A stretch of 64,000 nucleotides of DNA from Eutypella sp. D-1 (lineage: Eukaryota; Ascomycota; Sordariomycetes; Xylariales; Diatrypaceae). The notes beneath the pieces are model-generated. The model was not told where the DNA came from, did no database searches, and was given only the letters and a program-made list of their open reading frames with translations. A program made the translations under genes and the position numbers. The DNA lies in assembly GCA_023313575.1 (NCBI GenBank), contig JAJTTP010000026.1:372001-436000 (forward strand), given 5' to 3'. This document shows positions 33,999 through 44,655 of this stretch, in pieces (positions within the stretch are counted from its first letter, which is position 1; every line of letters begins with the position of its first letter).

Positions 33999-36302
33999 TT
34001 ACATTGTGCTATATAAGGCACGCATCCCGCACTGCACCAGAACCTTGCGTCTTAGTGTACTATTGGCTTCACTCGGCCAAGGTTTCCGCTTGATACTAGA
34101 AAGCTTGCGGGGGATCGCTTCAATATCCTGTTCTCGGTCGAGGTACTCCACATGCTGTGCAGAACAGACATAGAACCAGTCACACTTATCGTTATGAAAG
34201 ATGACAGTCCTGTTGTCCAACCTCCCTAACCTGAACGCCGACGGATTCTCGTACCACGTCGCCTAATTTGCTTTCCAGGAGAGAATCTCGTCTATGCCGT
34301 ATGCTTCGGCGAGGCTAAATAGTTCGCTGGAGCGAAGTTCCGTAACCTCCCATCGACATAGTGCAGCAGACCAGTCTTTTAGATCGAATGACCATTCCGG
34401 AATGGAGAGGCAGTGTAATATTCTGCGTGCCGTGGGCACGAAACGGAATACGTTGCCGGCCGGCACGTGTGCTTTAACCTCTTCCAAAAGGGGTCGGCAG
34501 TCGACTAACCGGGCGAAGGCTAACATCGAACTAAACGGCACGGACCTGTAGGCAGTAGAATCGCCCGGTAGGTAGCGTTGTAGAGTTTTTTGTCGAATAC
34601 TGTTGTCGACATTGGATTTGAACACAGAATCCATCCCTCCACGCATAAACTCAGGGATCAGCCGTCCTTTGTAACTGGAGCTCTCTTGTTTGTTTCCAAT
34701 CGCTTGACGGATTGCCTCGTTTATATCCTTCTTCTCTATATACCAGCTCCAGAAGGTGTCCGCAACTCCGTCTGGGGTGTCGGGGTATGCCTCTAGGTTT
34801 ACGGTGGCGATAATAAAACTGGCTAGCTTATCTCTTGCGGAAGTTATCGACACCCGCTGTAAAGAACGCACCATAAGTCCCACAGTCGTTCGAATATCGG
34901 GGACCAGGTCGGGCTCCCCCATTAGAGTACAGAAGTCCTCGACGACTGGACGATAGGGAGGAGATTTGCTTTGTTTCAGCCCCGACGAGACAAGCTCCTG
35001 ATAGCGCAGCATGACGAGCAGACATAATACCAGCTGATCGAGGTCTTGACCTTTTAGGACCTGGTCAGCTGCCTGTTGAAAGAAGGTTTGGAAGCCTATA
35101 CGAGTCCGTGCAAACTTCACTAGGGAATCGATGCGAGCGTCGAGTGCCGGGCAAATAAAAAGCAGCCATCTATCGTTCCCTCCTGTGTCTAGTGATGGAA
35201 ACTCGATGTACGTCTGCATCGTATACGCTCGAAACGCCTGGATATTCTCAATGGTCATGTCGACTAGAGCGAGACGGGGCAGGCCCTTTTGATAATCAGT
35301 TGCAAGCCGCGTTGCTCTTTGGAAAGGCTTACTCACTACATCCGGATATGCGATCGGCACGTGGCGCCGTAATTCGCCGAGTCGCATCTCAATAGCCGTT
35401 GGTGAAGGGTTCTGATCTTCGAACAGGTGATGGCCGACAAGAGCTGCCGAGATCGTCTTGGGATCGTTCTCTGTTCCATTGTATTCTCCTTTGCCGCCTA
35501 TGACGGAGCTAAGCACCTTCAAATTCTGCCCTGGTGTGTTCTTCTGAAAGACAGTTTCCGTCACCTCGGCCGTTTTCCCTCCAGATGCGCCAAGGACACA
35601 ACGGAGGAGGGCGGTCTGGAGAAGAACTTTCTGCTCATCTTCATAGATCATGGAGGGACGCCGCAAGAGTTCGTCCAAGTATGACTGCCAGGTAGCCACT
35701 ACGTTCGTGTTCACATGGAGGTATCGGGAGGTGTCGGTGTCGAGGAGGCAGCTTAGTAGTATCAGGTCTCGCTGTAAAGCCTTTTGAATGCGATTGCTAT
35801 CCTCAATATCTTTCAGGAAGCTCGCCACTTCGATCACGGCGGCTGTGAAGGGATAGAACGAATGGCGACGATAATATCGGCCGAGAGTGTTCCCATAAGC
35901 CCGAATCCCCTTAACGGCGCGCCGTTTAAACTCGTCATATCTGACTGCACTATCTGTAGTCGCTGTGGAATCATCTTGATAACAACCGAGCATCTTATCG
36001 CGATCGAAATGTCGAACTAGGGAATGGTAAACGGCAACCTCGTAATATCTCCCGTCGGGCGTTTTCCTTATCAGGTGCTTCCCGTTCGTCGTGGAAAAGG
36101 TTTGCTCTGCTCCTTTCTGTGTTGAAGCATCGCGCAAGGGGATGTATCGAGTGACCCAGTTAAGGTTATTTAGTTCTTCGCCGTCGGAGGAAGGGGCCTG
36201 CGAACTATAGATCAATACCGCATGTCGGTCACAATATAGCACTTTTCTTATCGGAATCACCTTTAACCCTTGAGTAGCTCCTGTTCCTAAACCCATTATC
36301 AT
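33999..36302 (-). CDS. Large intronless orphan protein with in-frame TAG near its end
   Basis: ATG at 36302 opens 679 codons without introns to TAG at 34263-34265. The same frame then runs on for 87 codons to 33999 with equally protein-like sequence (ATWYENPSAFRLGRLDN, NDKCDWFYVCSAQHVEYLD). Length, lack of stops and amino-acid composition make it a real gene, or one very recently broken. The product is predominantly helical, without clear membrane segments or a P-loop; the N-terminus (VLYCDRHAVLIYSSQ) looks beta-rich. I recognise no family. The TAG could be a point mutation of CAG, a readthrough stop, or the true end. A 2-kb uninterrupted frame is unusual beside its intron-bearing neighbours and may point to an unusual origin, such as capture from an intron-free element; this is inference. 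Confidence 0.7.
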
Positions 36303-38439
36303 AACGATAAGGGTAAAGACAAATCTTGGTGAAATGAACTAGATGGTTATGATCTGGAGGAAGGAAATCAATGAAAGCGGCTGACAGGATGAGACAATGA
36401 AAAATGATTGCCGTGTCGACCTATACGGCACCTTACTGGTTCACAAATCGCCTAATAAACTTTACTCGGGTACTTGTAAATAACCACCAATGTCCCGTTT
36501 GGCCGCCGCTTACCAGTCGATGCTGCGATGAATGGTTGTTCCTGTTATGAGCTAATTCAATCTGCTTACCAACATATAGCAACATTCCGTCCATCCTTGC
36601 AAGAGTAACACTAATCTCTATCACTGTTCCCTACCCTGAATATTTTAGCATTAACATCCAGGTTTCGCAATAACCCTACGACGGCCAGTTCTGGCTATTA
36701 CTGCTTTGCTCGCAGATTGTACGAACCAGCCCCCTGAATGCAGTTGGCTTCGAACCCAAGATCGACGCAGCAGATAATGATGAATACTTTATTACCTTTT
36801 GCAGGCCCAACGAATTAAATCATACGATATGAAAATAATATATTATCCGATAGAATGTTCCAGGATTACGGGTACGAGAAACAGGTGGATCTGACCACCG
36901 CACATTATACAAGTTATGGTTTCTGATTTGTAAACTTCTGGCTTGGCCGTACCTGTAATCTCGTAAAATTCTATCAGATACGGACATTGCTCACATGGCA
37001 TTAATTCTAGTTGGTGCAGTTCCTAATGATTATCAGAGCACCCCAGTGTGCATCTGCTCGTCAGCCCTAGACCAAGGGCTAGAGAACATATCATAGGCCA
37101 GGAATCCACTCTCCGCCGTCATAGAAACCTGGCACTGTAACACACAAAACCACTTTGTAAAATACGCCTTCCGAGTAGGCATCCGAGCCAAAAGCCCAGC
37201 GATTCCAGGGGGGCACGCCTAAGACAAACAACCGTCCACGCACTAGCTGTTATTTGTGGCCACGATGTGGTTTTCTACAAGCGCAGCGAGTCGGCGTGCC
37301 ACGCCCCAAGGCAGGGCCAGTAAACGGTCAGTCAGCCATTCTCGAAGAGTCGCTTCCGAAAAAGCGACTCTTTAAGCATACCCTGTCGTGGGGCTGTTCG
37401 ACCTTTATTACCATTCCCGTCAGGTCGTCTCGGCTATCGTATGGGATGGCCCGGGAACCAATGTATCCATTCTTAGCAAGGACGCGATGCCTAATAGATG
37501 GTTGCCTATAAGCCGGGGAACACTCTCGGTCCCCGTCTGGCTATTAAATGGCGTTAAGTCGCTTAACATATTTAGATAGACAGTGGATAAAAAAGCAGCA
37601 ACCGATAAATGAAATCGCGATGCAATTAGAGCTGGTGGTGGGATTAATCTTAAAAAATAATAACACAATTGGGTTTAACATATAAGTACAAGGCTAACTC
37701 TAAAGGTCAATATCTCCCTGACAATCATTATAACCAATCATCCTAACCCTACCCGGCCTTCGAGATAGCCCGACCACGCCAGCTTTTACCGTTGGTTCCT
37801 ATAATCCTTCGAGATGTTAGGTAGGATGCTATTATCTTCGGTCTGGTATATACAGATAAAGAAAGAATCGGGTTAGCCAGTTAGGGTATCCCCGTGTTAC
37901 TTGCTTTACAACCCTTCATTTCTTATGTCTTAGTAAATTCCTACCTGCCTATGGCACGGTAGTTATGTAAGCTAGGGCCTCACCTTAATGATGCAACTGT
38001 AGGCGCTCGGGCAAATTGTAAGTAGAACTACTATTAATTGTGCAAGCCGTCTCTTGTCTTAACCCTAAGTCATTTATGTAAAGGTCAGCTTGTCCGATAA
38101 GCACCCAAAGCACTCTGGAATAACAGGCGTAATCCTCCGACCTAAGCGCTGAATATGTCTGGATAGCTAATTTCTACAGTCGTTAATTGGTCCCTTCATT
38201 GGGCAGTAGTGCATTCCTGGTCACAATGCAGCGGCTGGTCCATTTTTAAGTTGGCGCTTGGCTCAGTAGCCGGGGTGCGGGTTGTCATAGAAGTGACATC
38301 CCTGTCCAGATTTCTAAGTGAGTAGATCGCGTAAGCTAAGAAGCCCCGCAATCTAATTCCTACTACGATCCTGACAAGGTCCCACTACCACGATGTGCCA
38401 ATACCCTTATCTAAAGTACTGGCACTATATACCTCCACT
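36303..38439. other. Intergenic, no gene supported
   Basis: AT-rich sequence with scattered short frames on both strands (for example 37254-37668) that carry no motif and mirror each other. No repeat termini recognised. Confidence 0.45.
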
Positions 38440-40722
38440 ATGCGTCTCGTTTGCGTAAGAGACGACGGCGACACGATGGACGTTAAGAGCGCCCTGCAGC
38501 AAGAGCCCTACATCACCCGCGGGCTGCTTGTAAGCGCATTTTTCCACGTGAACCGCGAGATGCTGCCGGACACCCTAAACTTCCTAAACGCTGAGCGGGC
38601 CCTTCGTGACGCGCTCGAGTCGTTTAGCGGTGACCAGGAGAAGTACGTAAGAAGCTACGTCCTCGCCCGCACCTTGGACCAACGCATGGCGGACACGCCC
38701 AGGGCGAGTGTGATCCGGTTTGCTTTTGCACACGGTGGCCCGATCGCCGTGCTCGGGGTGTTTTACGCCACCCTGAATGTACACCGCAGCCAACGCAGCC
38801 GGGAGGTACTGGAGTACGTCTTTACGGCACCAGAGGCGTCGAAGCTCGAATTGCTGGCGCGAGTCCCCACATTTACCTGCAGTCCCCATGTTACGGGCTG
38901 GCTAGGTCGGGTGTTCGAGAAGCTGGATGTCGACTCGCAGGGGCTGTTATTGTTGGTAGGTACGTACGTAAAGGAAAGAGATATAACAGAATGAAAGGTG
39001 GTGAGACTGGTGTTGTATTCTGGTCTAAGGTCTATCTATCTATCTGAGAGGGATACGGGCGAAGCCCGTATCCTTATATAAACGGGAGATAGGTACATAG
39101 GTACATCCTACTGGTATGTGGGTCCATACCAGTGACCACTAACAACCAACAGTTATGCCTTCTCCGGTGTCTTGGAAACATAGATATCCCGCAATGCGTC
39201 TTCGAACGCTCTCGTAAACCGTCGTTAACATGGGGCGCCGATGGGGAGCCCAGCAGCTCCCCCCCGCGACTTGCCGCCATAATCACGCACGAGGATCGGC
39301 TTGCCTCCGCTTTGCAGCAGCTAGATTTTGTCGGTTTTGTGCGATCGTCCGACAAGACTGTAACTATCGATCCCCTGGTGTCGGAACTGCTGCAGGCCCG
39401 TCTGGAATCAGCCTTGTGGAAGGCGGAATCCATCAAGGTGCTCTGTCATGTATTTCCTAAGCATCCCGAGCTGGATCCCGTGGGGTAAAGCGAGGTACCA
39501 TATTTCCCCCTTGTCATGCCCAAGCTAACAGAGACCCAGGTTCAAGCTACAGTGCGAAGCACTGCTCCCGCTGGTGGCACATACGCGCTTACACCTCAGG
39601 GAGCCTTACGTGATGTCGTTCTGCGCCCAGGAACCCCAGCTGACGCAATTTACGGAGACCTCGCTATCCTCTTCGTACTTCCGCGACTATGCGTGGAAGA
39701 TTAAGTGCGTCTCATTTGCTGAGCAGGTCCTTATGGCCTCGGATACCCGCGAATCCCCCGACACCCTTGTCTTACAAGCCAGGGTGCAGATGCGCCGGGC
39801 CGTCCTTTCTAGTACCTACGAGAGCAGGTCAATTAAAGGAGAGTTTCCCTGTCCGCGGATCGATCATCGATCGAATGCATATGCCGCGAACGCTGCACTG
39901 CTTAATGCAGACGCCTGCATACAACTGAACACTCTTAGCGCTGCGTCCAAGGCATTGGAATCCTTCGATCCCTTGCTCTTTGGCAGCGCTTCGTCATTCG
40001 AAAAACTGCGGACCAACCAGATCGACCTCTGCCGCGCGAGGATTCTCCTTTTGGAAGGCAAGTTTGATGCCGCTTATGCACTACTGGCCACGCTCCCCAA
40101 CACGCAGGAAGACGTGATCGTGTGCCTGGCCGAAGTCCTTTGTGAACTGGGACGGAGCGACGAGGCCGAGATCTTGTTAGCATCACCAACACTGTCCGCT
40201 ACCCCCCCGTCGATAGCGCTTCGCTCCGCTATAGCCCGTGTTCAGCTGTTCCGCTGCCTGGACGCGCACCAGGGGGGGTCCAGCTGGTCGTACGCCCAGG
40301 AGACCCGTAGCATGTACCGGGACCTCATGGGGACTAACGATCTCGCGACCTATCCAGGCAAACACGACCGTTTTGTATCTCTGTCGGGACTCGCCATCCT
40401 GGATCACCTGGAGGGGCTCGCAGATTCGGCCATGGCTAGGTGGGACGAAGCGGCCACATTCTGTAAGCACTACGCTTTTCAGGGATTTTCTGAGATGATC
40501 ATCGCCTACTCCATGGGGGAGCTCGAACTGCGACGGGGTAACAGGCTCGAAGCGGACTACCTGAGGGCCAAGGCTGGCCTGCTTTTTACAAGCTCGGGCC
40601 GGCAATATCACTTTTTAGGCCTTGGGTCGGCCTGGATAGATATAGTAGGGAGTTGGTACGAATCTCGGGGTTACGACAGGCTGGCGCCGCAGCAGGGTGC
40701 TAGCCAACTAAGCGTCTACTGA
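38440..40722 (+). pseudogene. NLR-like protein lacking the P-loop (copy B), split by a solo LTR
   Basis: The gene matches copies A and C along its length: MRLVC start, HGGPIAVLGVFYATL (GLPL-like), EKLDVDSQGLL winged-helix region, and a TPR-like C-terminus (CELGRSDEAEILL, GFSEMIIAYSMGELELRRG). Exon 1 (38440-39484) carries a 201-bp LTR at 38951-39151 with 5-bp duplication GTTAT. Without the insert and one duplicate, exon 1 is 839 nt, identical in length to A and C, and the frame is open. The intron is 39485-39539 (GTAAAG, CTAAC, CCCAG) and exon 2 is 39540-40722. As it stands, translation enters the LTR and stops at 38992-38994, giving a product of about 184 residues. The lack of other damage implies a recent insertion. 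A splice removing the LTR is not obvious. Confidence 0.8.
38951..39151 (-). mobile_element. Solo LTR inserted in NLR-like copy B
   Basis: 201 bp, from TGTTGGTAGGTACG to ACAACCAACA, flanked by the 5-bp duplication GTTAT (38946-38950, 39152-39156). It is the reverse complement of the unit at 8781-8979, including the TATA-like word and the perfect 10-bp hairpin (about 39052-39074). No internal retrotransposon genes. TG...CA ends and 5-bp duplication support a solo LTR rather than a MITE. Confidence 0.85.
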
Positions 40723-41255
40723 CACGTGGCTGGACTATGCCGAGCGCAATAGACTTGCTAGTCCGAGTCCTAAGTGAAGGCTTCGCCCTCTACTACCGAG
40801 TAATGTTTCTGCTCTGATAACTCTCTTTATTATGGCGAACCGCATGGTTAGTATATGCTATGTAACCGTTATACTTAGCAGGAAGCACTTTTGGCCCCAT
40901 TAAAGCCTGTTTAATCTGCGTCATGTTTTCCCTTTCTTCTCGGGGGACATCCTTAGTTTGGACTAGGCCCACAGGACCATGCATTTGCTGTGGCCATTAT
41001 CAAGCCCCTGCCAAGATCATAGACTGAGTACTATATCACTTTCGCAAAAGCAAAATGACGCTGCACGTTTTTACAAAGTACGCTGTTAGGCATGGAGTAC
41101 CTGAGTCACCAATCGAAACATCAACTAATATATATGGACTTTGATTTTACTGGATCTCGTTCAAAAGTTTGCATAGTTTACCCATAGCCTCGCCCGTGTC
41201 GAACGGTTCCGCCCGCTGCTTGTTCTCTTCGTGTTACCTTTTCACATTGACGACG

Positions 41256-43143
41256 ATGCAATCTTGGTTTCCCTTTATCTACGGCGAGCCTCCTAGCCAG
41301 CAGCAGTGCCAGCAACCTGCCGGATTGCAAGAATGGTCGAACCCGCGGCCCTCCGATCAGGTTCCGCAGCAGCAGCCAAAAAAACAGCGTCGATGTCGCA
41401 ACGTATTCCGCCCATGTGATCCTCATTACCTCAAGCTCGTTTCTGACTCGTTGTAGGCTTGTGAACCCTGTCGTCAGTTGAAAACTAGATGCGACGATGA
41501 CTACATTTGCAAATCGTGTGAGAAAAGGGGTTCAAAATGCACTCGAGAGAAGCCCAAGTAAGTTTCTGCCATACAATCGTTGTTTACGGTCTTACACCAA
41601 GATAGGCAGCTGCCGGACTTAGATGATATCGAATATGAGCAATCGAAGGCAACTAAATCGAACGAAAATGGGCCGTTTGCTCGGGAAATGGCCCGCTTCG
41701 GACAGCAGTGGCCACCGCTTCAGGAGCTGATGACGACCTGCCGAAGCCCGGAATCTGATCGTAGCGATCGAAATATTGACGCCGCATCTTCCACGGCATT
41801 AACATCGCTTTCCGACATGAGACATAAAGAAATCCTACAAGATGCCTGTGGAGACCGCGGCGTGGACTGTGGTAAGGAACGGATGTACTTGAAGAGCTTT
41901 GAGGAGGACATTCTTTCGCTTTATCCCATCATTACCCCTCAGAGTATCCAGAGATTGGTAACGGAGTTCTGGCAGCAAGAACAAGCCGGGCATTTCCAAA
42001 GCGAAACAGCAGGCGTGAGCCGTAAGCGGAAGCATCCGCCGACGGAGGACACGGAGAATCCCGCCCAAGCGATCGTTCTCCTGGCGCTCGCCTTGGGCCA
42101 GTTTTGTCACTAACAAAAGAATACCCCCGACTTCACGAGTCTCGGCGGTGCTACACACGCCTATGGCTCTACTGAAAGCTACCGTTTCATTCCTGGCTCC
42201 GAGTGGTTTGCTCGCGCCCGGGTCATTATAAGCGCACAGTTTGCCGACACGAGCTTACAGCATCTCCAAATGTACGTTTTGGCCGGCTTATATGAAGGTC
42301 TCGTTGGCAGGCCCCAGAGCGCCTGGGATTACGTCTGCTCAGCAATACGGATAGCGCGGGCCTGGAAGGGCTCCTCTAGGGAGGACAATCACTTACGTCT
42401 TCTTTCTCTCTGGGCCTGTGTAGAACTGGAATGGTACGATACGCCTCCTATTTGTCAAACTAGTGGCTGACCTCCCGTAGTGATATTCTGGACACGTTCC
42501 CTTGCCTAGCTCCATCCGGTATCCAAGCATACACTTACAATCTGCCTACGCCATTGGATGTCGCTTGTAATTAAGGGTTCACCGCAGCGAGCATCGGGGC
42601 CTACTAAGATCGAGTACTTATTCTAAAGTCGCAATCACTAGCGGACCTGAATAGTATCCCTCTTATACCCTGGTCCGTTTCCGACTTACCAAGCACCTGC
42701 CTCCGGGCACGCCATTGCCGTACAGTGTCCAAGCTCTGGAAGCCCTTTTTAGAGAATATGCTGAAGGAGACGGGGCGATATCGTTTCAAACAACAGGACG
42801 CCTCCGAAGCAATTCAGTCCCTTACCGAAGCCATACAAGCATGCCAGGACATGAATAGTAGCCAGCACGTGCTGCTAACCAACCCATTCGGAGCCCCGCT
42901 TACGTATGTATACATTGTCCCTGCGGTCATTGCTCCTACTTACGCTGCACATCTAGGCAATGGAAGGACCTGCTCCTGCTCGCTGCTTGCTATCAGCGCG
43001 GACATGTGCGGCAAGAGGTCCTGCGAGATCTTCTCCTGCGTAGCGTCGCTTTTTTTCAGTCGATGCCTCATGCTCTTCCATTCATGGCAATGAGAGACGA
43101 CTTGATTGGCTTATGTAGGAGGTTTGGATTTATCCCTGCGTAA
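41256..43143 (+). pseudogene. Zn(II)2Cys6 transcription factor, decayed paralogue
   Basis: Exon 1 (41256-41402), exon 2 (41457-41557) and exon 3 (from 41606) use the same splice positions and phases as the intact regulator at 16288-19063. The zinc cluster is complete (CEPCRQLKTRC, then CKSCEKRGSKC), preceded by a glutamine-rich N-terminus and basic KKQRRCR. A TAA at 42111-42113, after LGQFCH, interrupts exon 3; the frame continues in homologous sequence (HLQMYVLAGLYEGLVG). After the next intron (42434-42480) the frame reaches another TAA at 42572-42574, and the region to about 42730 is badly eroded. The last exon (about 43010-43143) is again open and homologous (LLLLAACYQRG, MRDDLIGLCRRFGF). 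A truncated DNA-binding product could still be made. Confidence 0.8.
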
Positions 43144-44286
43144 GACCTCGCATGTTTGCGAGCGTAGGTATATTTGGTTAAAGTGAGAGATCAGCATCCG
43201 TTTAAGGAGTTAAGCAGACTCCGTCTCGGTAGTTGGCTGCTTAATTGCTATTGTATTAAGCTGTGTGGTACGGATGTGCATATATAGAACAAACATAATC
43301 TTTAATATATGGTCCCTCGCCAAATGGTCCCAAGTCCACAATGATATATATTTGAACACTATACACTTATCGGTTGTTCTGGCGAGCGTTATTATGGTGT
43401 CCAGGAACTGGTCTGGCTCCGGTCCACTGCGATCCTTATGGGTGATAGCACTTGGCAGTGCGAGCGAGACCTCGACCTGACAACAGTGGCAACCCGCGAT
43501 ACACTTAGCGAACATCGCCCGGAGCCATGGCTTCTTCCGCCCAACCTACCGGCTACGTAGCTCGCACAGACCTGTCTCACCGAAATATTTCCTCTTTATT
43601 ACAGAAGATGTTAGGAGGTGGACTATCTGCCCCAGCCCACCAAAAACTGACAGTTGACCTGCACTGCGATAATTTCGTGGCGGTAGCGGTACATTCAAGT
43701 GGTTCGGCCAGGAGTGAACGTGCCCTACTTGCCGCTCCATCCTACCCCCGGTGAAAAGGACAAAGCATTCAATATATTAGATGCAAGGCGCCAGGCTCGT
43801 GAGAGAGTCATCAACAGTGCTTTCTAGTTACACTCGAAACATTGCGGTAAGTCTATGCCTGCAGCTTAAATCTCCCATGTATATCTGCAGGCCCTGTAAC
43901 GCTCTATGCTTCTTCCGGTGGTCCTACTCACCCCGCACCCCAGCGTATAAATATAAGGCCATGATTTTAACTTAAGTTATGTAGTTGTTCCCGCATATAT
44001 GTTACCTTTACCGATACACTGCTTACCCAGACTGCTTGCCACGATATCCATTAGGGTGCGTTTTTTCAAAACCAGTTCGAATACGTATCTGCTAATACTT
44101 CGGCATTAGATGACTCTAGTCAATAAATGTAACCCATCGACGGCCACACCGCGTGACTTAAGCCTGTGCGTACTAACCGCACGTTCCCGCAAATGTCCAC
44201 TAATATTCGTATGCAGTGTCTACTCCAGTTCCTCATGGACCTGTTCAACTGCAGGTCTCCCGATAGCCAAGGAGGTTTCGAGAAAC
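43144..44286. other. Intergenic between regulator relic and membrane peptide
   Basis: Short overlapping frames on both strands without motifs. The upstream extension of the membrane-peptide frame (44110-44286) has no counterpart at the 2095 locus, so I treat it as non-coding. Confidence 0.4.
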
Positions 44287-44382
44287 ATGGCATACAATGA
44301 CGGCGGCTCGGGGGCACTGTATTTAGCTTGTATCCTTGTTATTATTATATGTATAGGACTTGCGTGGCTTTTGTCTCGATAG
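44287..44382 (+). CDS. 31-aa single-pass membrane peptide, copy 2
   Basis: ATG 44287 to TAG 44382 has the same length as copy 1 at 2095-2190. The N-terminus is MAYNDGGSGALY, followed by a hydrophobic helix ending CIGLAWLL and a basic end SR. Nucleotide similarity begins at CGAGAAACATG just before the start and continues past the stop to about 44480. It lies 274 bp from the 3' end of NLR-like copy C, tail to tail. A coding role is suggested by preserved length and hydrophobic character in both copies. Confidence 0.45.
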   Translation: MAYNDGGSGALYLACILVIIICIGLAWLLSR

Positions 44383-44655
44383 CCGTTCAGGGTATGATAA
44401 CGGCAGCTCGTTACGTATCTGACTAGTCACCTGTTGGTCACATGGCCGTGTTGAAGTTTCTTTCAAGCATCCAGGCTACATATGGCGCCTGATTAGCAGG
44501 TTACGGTGGAAGACGTTAGTTAATATGGACATCGATCGAAGCTGGGAATAGCACTGTGTCACTGGCGAGCCTAGGCTAGATACTACATGAGCCACCCCTG
44601 GCTGCAGCAAGTAGCGCACAATTTGTCAAATAATGGAAGCCTGCTATCAAGGTGG

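Noticed and set aside
21570..36302. Search for a DUF3435 captain or Starship ends
   Set aside because: No frame here or elsewhere in the window showed a tyrosine-recombinase pattern that I could recognise, and no convincing terminal direct repeat was found by eye.
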